Positions 34,578-42,736 of a stretch of DNA of 64,000 nt are shown one piece after another. The position numbers and the translations under genes are program-made. Position 1 is the stretch's first letter. Each line of letters begins with the position of its first letter. The notes under the pieces are model-generated. The model worked only from the letters and a program-made list of their open reading frames with translations, was not told the DNA's origin and searched no databases. Source of the DNA: Aminivibrio pyruvatiphilus (GTDB lineage Bacteria > Synergistota > Synergistia > Synergistales > Aminobacteriaceae); contig NZ_SORI01000004.1 of assembly GCF_004366815.1 (NCBI RefSeq), forward strand, positions 142,910 to 206,909. Reading direction: 5' to 3'.

Positions 34578-34762
34578 CCCGCAAGGATCATATTGCTGCC
34601 GTGGTGAAGCGAGGGCATTATGGAGACAGGAACCGCAGACTGGGCGAGAAACCAGGATCCGTCGTCGGTTTTGTCCCATACACAGGCTGAAGCCTTGGGG
34701 GAGCAGGTGCAGAGAGGACCGTCGCAGTACCAGTTTCCGTTGGCGTCTTTTATCCACATCAT
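34574..34762 (-). CDS. Small protein of unknown function, Trp/Cys-containing (62 aa)
   Basis: A 62-residue protein unlike any family I know. The first half has four cysteines and several tryptophans (NGNWYCDGPLCTC, SACVWDKTDDG); the second half is hydrophobic. It begins like a short protein of the pattern 'WIKDANGNWYCDG' with a repeated W-x-x-D-x-x-G-x-W feel (WIKDANGNW, WDKTDDGSW). A perfect ribosome site (GGGAGG, eight bases) and a consensus promoter (34809-34837) support it strongly. It overlaps the end of nagZ on the opposite strand by four bases. Confidence 0.75.
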   Translation of the reverse strand: MMWIKDANGNWYCDGPLCTCSPKASACVWDKTDDGSWFLAQSAVPVSIMPSLHHGSNMILAG

Positions 34763-34808
34763 GGCGAAAACCTCCCGTAATTTAAACCTTTGTTTCTATT
34801 ACGGGCTA

Positions 34809-34837
34809 TTTATAACATTAGGATTCTAAATTGTCAA
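34809..34837 (-). promoter_or_regulatory. Consensus sigma-70-type promoter for the 62-aa gene
   Basis: TTGACA (34832-34837) and TATAAA (34809-34814) on the minus strand, spaced by exactly 17 bases. This is the best promoter match I noticed in the window. Confidence 0.85.
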
Positions 34838-34873
34838 CATGGGTTGATGTATTTTTTTTCTTTGAACTGATGT

Positions 34874-35722
34874 TCATTTTACATAGGGCAGGGTTTCCCC
34901 TTCCGGTGATTTCAGGGAGGGTACAAGGTACGTAACTTCCGGTACGGATGACTGACCCTGAAGGACATTGACGAGGATACGCCCAGCAGTAACGCCGAAT
35001 TCAAAAGCCGGCCACTCAAGGGCATGCATCCCCCGGGGAGGACGCACGCCGGGCCTTGCGCAGAAAACCCCCTGCGGTTCGGCAGGGGGGGGCAGGTCCG
35101 TGCCGTCGAGCACGGAGAAAACCTGATCTTCTCCTTCTGCCCAGGGGTCGATCATCCGGGAAAGAAAGGGGAACAGAAGGGCTCCTCCTCCTTCCCTGTA
35201 CCTCAGTTTAGCTGTTTTGCCCGCCAGGGTTTTCAGTCGCTCCATGGTCCTTCCAGGTGAAATAAGGACTGCCGGCGTATGAGGGAGGGAAAAGCCGGCG
35301 GTAACCAGGGGGGTGGAAGAAATCGCCCCCCGGGACTCATGACCGTGATCCTCCCTTCCTGCCCAGAGGATGCAATCCACGTGCCGTGCCTCAAGGGAGG
35401 GGAAAAGTTCTCCCGGGCAGAAGCCCGGAAGCTTGAGCAAAAGATCCAGGCCGGCCCGTGAGAGCACCCTGTTGAGGCCCTCCATAAAAGGCCCCGTGAG
35501 CCAGGGGTCCATTTCGTCAAGGACGAGAGCGGCAATCCCCGTTTTTCCTCCCGACAGGCTGCTTGCTGCAAGATCAAGCCTGTAGCCGAGTTCTTTCGCA
35601 ATTTTCCAGACCCTTTCCCTCGTCGCCTGGGAGATGCGGGAGTCCCCCCGCAATGCCCTGCTGACCGTGGCCTTGTTCACACCGGCCAGGCGGGCGACGT
35701 CTTCCATGGTCGCCTTCGCCAT
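34874..35722 (-). CDS. LacI-family transcriptional regulator (short, 282 aa)
   Basis: A LacI-type repressor. The N-terminal HTH is textbook (MEDVARLAGVNKATVSRALRGDSRIS, split across residues 6-31) with the hinge helix region LDLAASSLSGGKTG. The effector domain has a normal first half (IAALVLDEMDPWLTGPFMEGLNRVLSRAG) but the protein is about 50 residues shorter than usual LacI proteins, and the segment that normally holds SPVDGIILxG and the second subdomain is compressed. It retains a typical end (AGRILVNVLQG). It starts 12 bases after the nucleoside kinase gene and probably shares its transcript. Confidence 0.82.
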   Translation of the reverse strand: MAKATMEDVARLAGVNKATVSRALRGDSRISQATRERVWKIAKELGYRLDLAASSLSGGKTGIAALVLDEMDPWLTGPFMEGLNRVLSRAGLDLLLKLPGFCPGELFPSLEARHVDCILWAGREDHGHESRGAISSTPLVTAGFSLPHTPAVLISPGRTMERLKTLAGKTAKLRYREGGGALLFPFLSRMIDPWAEGEDQVFSVLDGTDLPPPAEPQGVFCARPGVRPPRGMHALEWPAFEFGVTAGRILVNVLQGQSSVPEVTYLVPSLKSPEGETLPYVK

Positions 35723-35734
35723 TCCGCCGCCCCG

Positions 35735-37378
35735 CTATACGTCGAAGCAGGTTCCGCCGATGAACTCCCTGATTATGGAATTGTTGGGAATGTTTTCGGA
35801 CGGAATCATGGGAATAAACCGGAGCATGGAAAGAAGCCGCTGGGCATCTCCGTAGACGGGAGACCCTTCCGGAACGGTGTGAAGAACAGGGTCGACGTAG
35901 GCCCGGAGCGCCGAGAGTTCGTAGGGAAGGGATGAATTGAACATGATATCCGCCCGTTTCTGGTAGGGGAAGACGTATTTCATGGCTCCCCTGATGACTT
36001 TGGGCCAGATGGTGAGGGTCGATTCCGCCGAATGCCCCCGGGTTCTGGAATCCCGGACAAGCCTTCTCAGAAGCCGGTTGTCGGTGGTGCTCGTCCTGTT
36101 GTGGTCGTCCAGGTAGACCCCGGTCAGGGGGGATACGAAAATTCCGTAGCGCTCCTCTTTCGGTATGACGTCGGTAATCCGGTCGTTAAGGCCGTGAATG
36201 CCCTCCATGATGAGAATATCCCTTGGCTGGAGGCGGACCTTCTTTCCGGGAAATTTTTTGCCTTCGATGAAGTCGAACTGGGGAAGAACGACCTCCTCGC
36301 CGGCGAGAAGGCGCCTCAGGTGGTCTTCGAGAAGCTCGAGTTCCAGGGCTTCGATAACCTCGAAATCGTAGTTGCCCTCCCCGTCCCTCGGGGTGTTCTC
36401 ACGGTCAACGAAATAGTTGTCCATCGCCAGGGTGACGGGATTTTTACCGCAGACCTGGAGCTGGATCTTCAGCCGCTCCGACAGGGTGGTCTTCCCCGAG
36501 CCCGAGGGGCCGGCTATGGCGACAACCTTGACCTTAGGCCTGGAAGAAATTTCCTCCGCAATTCTTCCGAGATTTCGGGCATGGAAAGCCTCGGAGATGA
36601 GAATGACCTCGAGAGCCTTGCCCTCAGCAACTTTTTTGTGGAGGCTGTCCATGTTCCGAAGGTCGAGTACTTCAAGCCACCGCGCGTAGTCCAGGAACAC
36701 CGAAGAAAGGTTCTTCGAGGCCCGGAAAGGAGGAAGGGCGGAAGGATAGTTGATCGTCGGGAACTGGAGCACCATCCCGGGACCGAGAGGCTTGAGATCG
36801 AAAAGCTTCAGATAGCCCGTGGACGGGGCGAGGGGCGCGTAGTAATAGCCGTATATATCGGCGCACCGGTACAGTTCCACCGGGTCGACCCCTGCCCATT
36901 TGAAGAGCCTCGCGACTTCGCAGCTCCCCTGCCGTTCGAAAATCTTCCGGGCTTTGTCAAGGGAGACGACTTTCCTGACGAAGGGAAGATCTTTGGATAT
37001 CAGGTCTGCCATCATTGTTTTTATGGCCTGGAGATCATCCCCGGAAAGAGGTCCTTCCTGGTCCTCCCAGTAATACCCTTCACTGATGGAATGCCTGAGG
37101 ACAATGTTTCGGCCCAGAGCTTTCCTGCAGGCTAGCACCAGCAGAAAGCTGAGGGACCGCCGGTACACTTCCATTCCTTCAAAAGACGAGGTATCGATGA
37201 ACTCGACCTCAGCCGAGTCTTCGATGACCCAGTCCAGGGATCTGAGATAATTATTCACTCTCCAGGCTACGACAGTGTCGCCACCTTCGGGGCGGCTTTC
37301 GGAGAGAACTGCTTTGCCAGTGACGGGAACGTCGCTGGAAAACACGGGCCCGTGTTTCACATGGACGGTAAACGCCAT
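35735..37378 (-). CDS. Uridine kinase-like nucleoside kinase with TGS/ThrRS-like N-terminus
   Basis: A 547-residue two-part protein. The N-terminal half (about 1-270) resembles the TGS and second additional domain of threonyl-tRNA synthetase: a short TGS-like beta region, SLDWVIEDSAEVEFIDTSSFEG, and a domain with HSISEGYYWED. The C-terminal half is a phosphoribulokinase/uridine kinase: Walker A GPSGSGKTT, the substrate-binding DNYFVDRENTPRDGEGNYDFE segment, and MEGIHGLND. Proteins of this layout are annotated as nucleoside kinases in anaerobes and thermophiles. The substrate is inferred to be a pyrimidine nucleoside. It is the first gene of a two-gene unit with the LacI-type regulator. Confidence 0.87.
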   Translation of the reverse strand: MAFTVHVKHGPVFSSDVPVTGKAVLSESRPEGGDTVVAWRVNNYLRSLDWVIEDSAEVEFIDTSSFEGMEVYRRSLSFLLVLACRKALGRNIVLRHSISEGYYWEDQEGPLSGDDLQAIKTMMADLISKDLPFVRKVVSLDKARKIFERQGSCEVARLFKWAGVDPVELYRCADIYGYYYAPLAPSTGYLKLFDLKPLGPGMVLQFPTINYPSALPPFRASKNLSSVFLDYARWLEVLDLRNMDSLHKKVAEGKALEVILISEAFHARNLGRIAEEISSRPKVKVVAIAGPSGSGKTTLSERLKIQLQVCGKNPVTLAMDNYFVDRENTPRDGEGNYDFEVIEALELELLEDHLRRLLAGEEVVLPQFDFIEGKKFPGKKVRLQPRDILIMEGIHGLNDRITDVIPKEERYGIFVSPLTGVYLDDHNRTSTTDNRLLRRLVRDSRTRGHSAESTLTIWPKVIRGAMKYVFPYQKRADIMFNSSLPYELSALRAYVDPVLHTVPEGSPVYGDAQRLLSMLRFIPMIPSENIPNNSIIREFIGGTCFDV

Positions 37379-37488
37379 GAAGACTCCTCCTCTCGGTTGG
37401 GAAAAAGGATGTTGCCTTGATGAATAAAGTAGATTATGCTGTATCTTATCATATTCCTATCAGCCTATTACACGGTGAGGAGAAACCC

Positions 37489-38193
37489 ATGGAGAACGGA
37501 AGAGGAAAAACGAAGATTTACGATCAGGTCGTTGAAACGGTAAAAAAAATGATCGCCGATGGAATCCTGCCCCAGGGATCGGCCCTTCCTCCGGAACGGC
37601 AGCTCATCGAGGAACTCAACGTGAGCAGGAGTTCACTCAGGGAGGGGTTCCGGATACTGGAAATGATGGGCTTTATCGAAAGCATCCCCGGGAAGGGGCG
37701 TTTCGTGCGCAGGTCAAGGGGTGAGGGGAGCAGCACAGGAAAGGTGCCTCTTCAGGACGAGGCGATCCTGGAACTGGTGGAGGCCAGGCTCGTTCTTGAA
37801 CCCGCCATCGCGGTGGAGGCTGCCAAGCATGCGTCGCCTTCCGACCTGACGAGGATCAGGCGGATCCTCACAAAAACGGGAAAAGACGTGGAATCCCTGG
37901 AACACCGCGCCCAGTGCGACTACGATTTCCACCTTGTCCTTGCCGAGTCCACCCACAACTTCATCTTCGTCAATATCGTGAAGATGACCTTCAACCTCAT
38001 CATGGCCACTCACGAACGAATCTACGCGCTCCTCGACGATAAGGAGATTTTCCTGAGAGAACACGAAGACGTGTACGACGCCATCGTCGTAAGGGACCTG
38101 GACAAGGTAACCAGGCTCATGACCGCTCATGTCCAGAGGGTGTACCGTACCCTCCAGAACGGAATCGCCCTTGAGGGAATCCGGGAGATCTGA
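37489..38193 (+). CDS. Transcriptional regulator, FadR/GntR family, FCD domain
   Basis: A 234-residue GntR-family regulator. The winged helix (about 7-75) has LPPERQLIEELNVSRSSLREGFRIL and the wing SIPGKGRFVRR. The FCD ligand domain (about 95-220) has EARLVLEPAIAVEAAKHA, DYDFHLVLAEST, and a late AHVQRVYR; its Asp and His residues fit metal binding. ATG 37489 follows GAGGAG by six bases. It is monocistronic and divergent from the nucleoside kinase. Regulators of this type often control organic-acid uptake; the AEC transporter gene at 39721 is a possible but unproven target. Confidence 0.86.
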   Translation: MENGRGKTKIYDQVVETVKKMIADGILPQGSALPPERQLIEELNVSRSSLREGFRILEMMGFIESIPGKGRFVRRSRGEGSSTGKVPLQDEAILELVEARLVLEPAIAVEAAKHASPSDLTRIRRILTKTGKDVESLEHRAQCDYDFHLVLAESTHNFIFVNIVKMTFNLIMATHERIYALLDDKEIFLREHEDVYDAIVVRDLDKVTRLMTAHVQRVYRTLQNGIALEGIREI

Positions 38194-38217
38194 CGATCTC
38201 CCGTTCCCTGCTTTCCT

Positions 38218-39600
38218 TCAGAAGGTCCACTCGAAATCGGGCAGTCCTTCCGCGAGGAGCCTTCTTTTTATGTCGGCCCCGATTTCTTCAAGGGCCTTTC
38301 CGGTTCTGCCTTCACACCGGGTAACGATCACGGGCTGGGTGTTCGAGGCCCTGATCAGGCCCCATCCCGCCGGGTAGAGTATCCGCACCCCGTCCACAGT
38401 GATGGCTTCATGATCGTGCAGCGCCTTGTCACGGATCGCATTCACCACTTCGAATTTTTCTTCGTCGGCGCAGTCGATCCTTATTTCCGCCGTGCTCAGG
38501 TAGACGGGGACATGGGAAACCATGGCCGAAAGGCTCTCCGTGCCGTGGGAAAGCATCCGCAGGAGCCTTCCCGCCGCATAGAAAGAGTCGTCAAAACCGT
38601 AATACTCGTCCGCGAAGAAAAAATGGCCTGACAGTTCACCGGCGAAGACGGCGCCGATCTCCTTCATCTTCGCCTTGATGAGGGAGTGCCCCGACTTCCA
38701 GAACAGCGGCTTTCCTCCAAGCCTGAGAATTTCATCCACAAGGGACTGGGAGCATTTAACCTCAACTATGGCTTCCGCTCCCGGGTGCTTCGGAAGGATC
38801 TCCTCCCAGAAAAGAGCCATGAGGATATCCCCCCAGATCATCTCTCCCCGTTCGTCCACCACTCCCAGCCTGTCGGCGTCGCCGTCGAAGGCGATGCCCA
38901 GGTCGGCCTTTTCCCTGACGACGGTTTCCATGAGCGAAACGAGGTTCTCCCTTTTCTGCGGATCGGGGTGGTGGTTCGGAAATGTACCGTCCGGCTTTTC
39001 AAAAAGCGAAACCACCGAACACCCCAGGGACTCGAGAAAGGAGCGGACATGAAGGCCGGCGGTTCCGTTTCCGCTGTCGGCCACAACCTTGAGTTTCCTG
39101 GGACCCAGGGAGATCTTCGACCGCAGCATCTCCAGGTACCTGCCGGAAATATCGGCTGTTTCCACCCTGCCTTCAGGGGAACCTTTCTGAAGGTCGTCCT
39201 CAAGAATCATCCGGAGTATCTCCCGAATTTCGTCGCCATAGAGGGTGGAGGTTCCATAGGCAAGCTTGAGCCCGTTCATGTCTTTTGGATTGTGGCTCCC
39301 GGTTATCATTACCCCTCCCCCGAGGGAAAGTCCCGGTATGCTCCAGTAGAGAATAGGCGTGGTTACCGTCCCGAGCCTGACCACGTCAAGCCCGGCCCAG
39401 GTAAGGCCGCGCACCGCAGCCTTCTCTATTCTTGCCGTGGAGAGCCTGACGTCTCCTCCGACGGAAACCTTGTCCACGCCGCGGCGGCGGAGCCAGGTGC
39501 CGAAGGCCTTTCCTACGGCTTCCACCACCGGGTCGGAAAGATCCGTATCAGCGACGCCGCGGATATCATATTCGCGAAAAATGACAGGTGAAATTTGCAT
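38218..39600 (-). CDS. Phosphomannomutase/phosphoglucomutase
   Basis: A 460-residue alpha-D-phosphohexomutase that interconverts the 1- and 6-phosphates of glucose or mannose for nucleotide-sugar and envelope synthesis. The four domains are represented by the phosphoserine loop TGSHNP (Ser102), the magnesium loop FDGDADRLG, the sugar-specificity loop GELSGHFFF and the C-terminal phosphate loop RASNTQPVIVTRCEGR. GELSGH is the form seen in dual-specificity PMM/PGM enzymes such as AlgC. It is monocistronic. Confidence 0.93.
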   Translation of the reverse strand: MQISPVIFREYDIRGVADTDLSDPVVEAVGKAFGTWLRRRGVDKVSVGGDVRLSTARIEKAAVRGLTWAGLDVVRLGTVTTPILYWSIPGLSLGGGVMITGSHNPKDMNGLKLAYGTSTLYGDEIREILRMILEDDLQKGSPEGRVETADISGRYLEMLRSKISLGPRKLKVVADSGNGTAGLHVRSFLESLGCSVVSLFEKPDGTFPNHHPDPQKRENLVSLMETVVREKADLGIAFDGDADRLGVVDERGEMIWGDILMALFWEEILPKHPGAEAIVEVKCSQSLVDEILRLGGKPLFWKSGHSLIKAKMKEIGAVFAGELSGHFFFADEYYGFDDSFYAAGRLLRMLSHGTESLSAMVSHVPVYLSTAEIRIDCADEEKFEVVNAIRDKALHDHEAITVDGVRILYPAGWGLIRASNTQPVIVTRCEGRTGKALEEIGADIKRRLLAEGLPDFEWTF

Positions 39601-39720
39601 ATACGATCCTCCTTTGTGTACACTCTATTTGTGCCCCGGAGCCTGAGACTGTATTATAATTGACCGGCATCAATTCACTGACAAGAAGAAGCCCGATGAA
39701 GGGCAAAAGGAGCTTATTTC

Positions 39721-40647
39721 ATGAATGAAATTGCCATCATCTCCCCCATTGCCGCTGTCATCCTTATCGGGTGGGTTTTCACCGAGTTCGGCATCATCCC
39801 CAGGAGCACGTTCAGGGAAAACAACAAGATACTCTACTGGCTTTCCATCCCAGCTCTTCTCATCCGGCTCACGGCCAGGGCGGACCTTACGGCTGCGGGG
39901 AACCTGAACCTTCTGCCCGCGGTCCACGCAGGCTATCTTATCATGCCCCTTATTGCCTGGGCCGCAGGGAGGCTTGCCGGCGAGGAAAGAAACCGGCTTG
40001 CCATTTCCGCACTGGTCTCCATGCGGTCGAACCAGGTTTTCATGGGCATTCCCGCTGTTTCAATAGCCTTGGGTTCACAGGGACTCGAGAGCCTCTCCCT
40101 GTATTTCGCCATGAGCCTTGTAGGCTACCACATGATTTCCATCGCTGCCTCCCAGATTGTCCTCTCCGGGGGAATATCTCCGAGGTCCATTCTCAACTCG
40201 GCCAGGAAACTCGCCGCCAACCCCATGGTGATCGCCTGCTTCGCAGGAATCGGCTTCTCCCTGGCAGGGGTGAACGAATTCCCCCGCCCGGTGGATGTCA
40301 CCCTGAAAGTATTGGGCGATATCGGGACGGGCATGGCACTCCTTGCCGTGGGAGCGGGGCTTTCTTTCCGGTCGGTTCCCTCCATGCTCAGGAAAACATG
40401 GAGGGATACGCTGATCAAGCTTGTGGTTCAGCCTGCTGTGGTGTGGGCGTTCTTTCTTCTATGGCCTGTGGACCCCATAATGGTGAAAGTGGTGGTCTTC
40501 GTGTGCGCCATGCCTGTGGCGGTGAATTCTCTCGTGGTTGCCCAGGGAATGGGAATGGACGACCAGTATGCGGGGGAAGTGATTGCCGTGACAACCGTCC
40601 TTTCGGCAATCACCCTTCCCTTCTGGATCAGGGTGCTGGGAATATAA
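39721..40647 (+). CDS. AEC family transporter (auxin efflux carrier-like permease)
   Basis: A 308-residue integral membrane protein with about ten transmembrane helices in two inverted halves. Family marks include the N-terminal helix followed by LIGWVFTEFGIIPRSTF, NKILYWLSIPALLIRL, MRSNQVFMGIP, and NPMVIACFAGIGFSL. Bacterial members move malonate, malate or other carboxylates. The substrate is not readable. It stands alone, convergent with the MBL hydrolase gene only eight bases away. Confidence 0.88.
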   Translation: MNEIAIISPIAAVILIGWVFTEFGIIPRSTFRENNKILYWLSIPALLIRLTARADLTAAGNLNLLPAVHAGYLIMPLIAWAAGRLAGEERNRLAISALVSMRSNQVFMGIPAVSIALGSQGLESLSLYFAMSLVGYHMISIAASQIVLSGGISPRSILNSARKLAANPMVIACFAGIGFSLAGVNEFPRPVDVTLKVLGDIGTGMALLAVGAGLSFRSVPSMLRKTWRDTLIKLVVQPAVVWAFFLLWPVDPIMVKVVVFVCAMPVAVNSLVVAQGMGMDDQYAGEVIAVTTVLSAITLPFWIRVLGI

Positions 40648-40654
40648 CCTCTTT

Positions 40655-41539
40655 TCAGGGAGTTTTGCGCCAGAGCAGAACTCCCTTCTCCACAACAGGG
40701 GCGACCTCTCCCCGCTTCCTCAGCCATGAAAGATGAGCCCCTACGGCAGCGCTGTTGAGAACGTATTCACTCACCGACATGGAAAGGGAAAAACGGTCCG
40801 CAAGACATTTGAGTATTTCCTCCCTGCTTGCCGGCTCTCCGCAGCAGTCAAGAACCGCCTCGCTCACCCGAAGCAGCCCCTTACGGTTGGCCTCGGCAAG
40901 AGGGAGAATATTCTCAGTGGCGGGTGCGTGACTTGGAACAAACCAGGCGGCTTCTGTCCCGGTCAGCCGGTCGATGGTTTCCAGGGCCGCTCCCACATCC
41001 AGGACGAACATGACGGCGTATTTTTCGATAAGCTCGGCCGAGAAGACGGAGTCAGCCACGAAAAGGACATCATCGGGAGTCCGGAGGCCTATCATGTCGA
41101 GAAAATGCCCCGGCAGCGGGACGGCTTCCAGCCCCGACTCATCAAAGATTCCCCTGTTTCCGATGACCATGTCCACTTCCGACGGTTTTGCCTGGAGGAA
41201 CTTGTTTCCCAGCTCCGCAAAGGGGAAGGCCGACCAGAGCAGAAGAGGTTCGAGGAACGGGTTTTCCATGACCACCGATTCAAGTTCCGTCGCCGCCACC
41301 GAACAGCCTGTCCTCTTTCTCAGGAACGCGTTTCCTCCGCAGTGGTCCGCATTGGAATGGGTCGTCACAATTCTCCGGAGGGGAATGTTCCTCTCCTCGA
41401 GCAAGCGTGCTATTTTTCTTCCCGCCTCGTCATCAAGACCGCTGTCAACGAGCCAGACCCCCTCATCGGCCAGATAGAGTCCCACGTTGACTCTTCCCGG
41501 AATGTACTCCGTTGCAGCACCAAGCTTTACTGTTTCCAT
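40655..41539 (-). CDS. Metallo-beta-lactamase-fold hydrolase
   Basis: A 294-residue MBL-fold hydrolase. The metal site motif is THSNADHCGG (with N and A where most have H and A, so the first metal ligand histidine is the H before SNADH), with a later GHFLDMIGL (His ligand) and VADSVF (bridging Asp). The final 75 residues form a helical winged-helix-like tail (SREEILKCLADRFSLS ... HLSWLRKRGEV). The HxHxDH motif is altered to HSNADH, which may change metal use. The substrate is unknown. Confidence 0.83.
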   Translation of the reverse strand: METVKLGAATEYIPGRVNVGLYLADEGVWLVDSGLDDEAGRKIARLLEERNIPLRRIVTTHSNADHCGGNAFLRKRTGCSVAATELESVVMENPFLEPLLLWSAFPFAELGNKFLQAKPSEVDMVIGNRGIFDESGLEAVPLPGHFLDMIGLRTPDDVLFVADSVFSAELIEKYAVMFVLDVGAALETIDRLTGTEAAWFVPSHAPATENILPLAEANRKGLLRVSEAVLDCCGEPASREEILKCLADRFSLSMSVSEYVLNSAAVGAHLSWLRKRGEVAPVVEKGVLLWRKTP

Positions 41540-41606
41540 AAGGACGTCCCCCTTTTCCGGATCCTGCTTTTATTGTGAGGCAAACGAAAAATGTTGGCAA
41601 TACCCC

Positions 41607-41658
41607 TTGCACAGTACGGACCATGTGCTATAATTTCTTCATCTTTGGTACGGACCAT
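41607..41658 (+). promoter_or_regulatory. Promoter with twin operator-like repeats for the 41-aa gene
   Basis: TTGCAC (41607-41612) and TATAAT (41629-41634) with a 16-base spacer. The 11-mer GTACGGACCAT occurs twice, at 41614-41624 between -35 and -10 and at 41648-41658 just past the expected start of transcription, 34 bases apart. The second copy widens to TGGTACGGACCA, a near-palindrome of the type bound by GntR- or LacI-like regulators. Confidence 0.75.
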
Positions 41659-41694
41659 TTTTAAATCTTTATCCTGCAGCAAAGGAGATGCATC

Positions 41695-41820
41695 ATGGAA
41701 AAGACGACGCTCGAACTGAAAGGCAGCAAAGGCGCATCCCGGGACGATTCTTCCGATACTTTCAACAACCAGATGTCAGACCTGAATCACGATACCTATA
41801 AGTCCCGGTACGATCAGTAG
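41695..41820 (+). CDS. Small acidic/hydrophilic protein of unknown function (41 aa)
   Basis: A 41-residue protein, short and very polar, rich in Ser, Asp, Asn and Lys, without hydrophobic segment or cysteine; it begins MEKTTLELKGSKGASRDD and ends YKSRYDQ. It should be soluble and perhaps disordered. Support is unusually good for so small a gene: AAGGAG seven bases ahead, its own promoter with twin operator-like repeats, and its own terminator. I know no homologue. Confidence 0.75.
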   Translation: MEKTTLELKGSKGASRDDSSDTFNNQMSDLNHDTYKSRYDQ

Positions 41821-41826
41821 AAACAG

Positions 41827-41848
41827 CCGCCCCCAGGGGCGGTTTTTT
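41827..41848 (+). terminator. Rho-independent terminator of the 41-aa gene
   Basis: A 6-bp GC stem (CCGCCC with GGGCGG) with loop CCAG and a run of six Ts, six bases after the stop codon. Confidence 0.85.
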
Positions 41849-41850
41849 CT

Positions 41851-41878
41851 TTGACGTTCCCTCCGGTTGCGTTATAAT
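41851..41878 (+). promoter_or_regulatory. Promoter of the amino-acid ABC transporter operon
   Basis: TTGACG (41851-41856) and TATAAT (41873-41878) with a 16-base spacer, directly behind the terminator of the 41-aa gene. It places transcription start near 41885 and so rules out the ATG at 41867 for the ATPase gene. Confidence 0.8.
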
Positions 41879-41905
41879 GTTCCAGTTAAACAGGAGGTGA
41901 CGGGT

Positions 41906-42736
41906 GTGTCAAACAACGAAACTATCCCTTCAGATTCTTCCGCTTCTCTGCCCGCAATTGAAGTGCGGGGTCTTCATAAATCTTTCGGCAGCCTGTCCGT
42001 TTTACGGGACATTTCTCTTTCTGTAAGGGAAGGGGAAGTTGTTTCCGTTATCGGTCCCAGCGGCTCGGGGAAAAGCACCCTGGCGCGGTGCATATGCAGA
42101 CTGGAAAAAATCAACGCCGGAGAGATTTATCTTTACGGGAAGCGGACCGACGGTTCCAGCCATTCAAACCGTGATATCGCCCGCCTGGTGGGCATGATTT
42201 TCCAGCAGTTCAATCTCTTCCCCCATCTATCGGTCCTCGATAACCTCACGCTGAGCCCCATCCGCATTCTCGGCCTTTCCAGGGAGGAAGCGTCGGAGAA
42301 CGCCATGGCCCTTCTGAAAAGGGTGGGACTGGAAGAAAAGAGAAACTCACGGCCGAGCGAACTCTCGGGAGGCCAGTGCCAGAGGGTGGCCATTGCCAGG
42401 GCCCTGGCAATGAATCCCAAAATCATGCTGTTCGACGAGCCGACCAGCGCTCTCGACCCCGAGCTCGTGGGTGAAGTGCTCGATGTTATCGCCGGACTCG
42501 TCGATTCAGGAATGACCATGATGATCATCACCCACGAGATGATGTTCGCCAAGGAAGTATCCGACAGGGTGCTCTTTATGGCCGAAGGCAATATCGTCGA
42601 GCAGGGACACCCGAAAAAGATCTTCTCCTGCCCGGAACTTCCCCGGACCCAGCTCTTTCTCCAGAGAATGCTCGTCCACTTCGGGAAAGAGCTTACCGAA
42701 GGAGATGAAAAGGAGGCATGCCGGCATGACGCTTGA
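41906..42736 (+). CDS. Polar amino-acid ABC transporter ATP-binding protein
   Basis: A 276-residue ABC ATPase of the GlnQ/HisP group. It has Walker [11 protein letters not shown] loop [15 protein letters not shown], signature [16 protein letters not shown], Walker [18 protein letters not shown] (in part) and the H-loop histidine in ITHEM. The LSGGQCQRV has Cys where Gln is usual (LSGGQQQRV), probably harmless. GTG 41906 follows AGGAGG by eight bases and lies downstream of the promoter. The end overlaps the permease gene by 11 bases. A periplasmic binding protein gene is not nearby. Confidence 0.92.
   Translation: MSNNETIPSDSSASLPAIEVRGLHKSFGSLSVLRDISLSVREGEVVSVIGPSGSGKSTLARCICRLEKINAGEIYLYGKRTDGSSHSNRDIARLVGMIFQQFNLFPHLSVLDNLTLSPIRILGLSREEASENAMALLKRVGLEEKRNSRPSELSGGQCQRVAIARALAMNPKIMLFDEPTSALDPELVGEVLDVIAGLVDSGMTMMIITHEMMFAKEVSDRVLFMAEGNIVEQGHPKKIFSCPELPRTQLFLQRMLVHFGKELTEGDEKEACRHDA

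Noticed and set aside
41867..41905. ATG at 41867 as the start of the ABC ATPase
   Set aside because: It overlaps the -10 box of the promoter (41873-41878). The GTG at 41906 has AGGAGG at the right distance.
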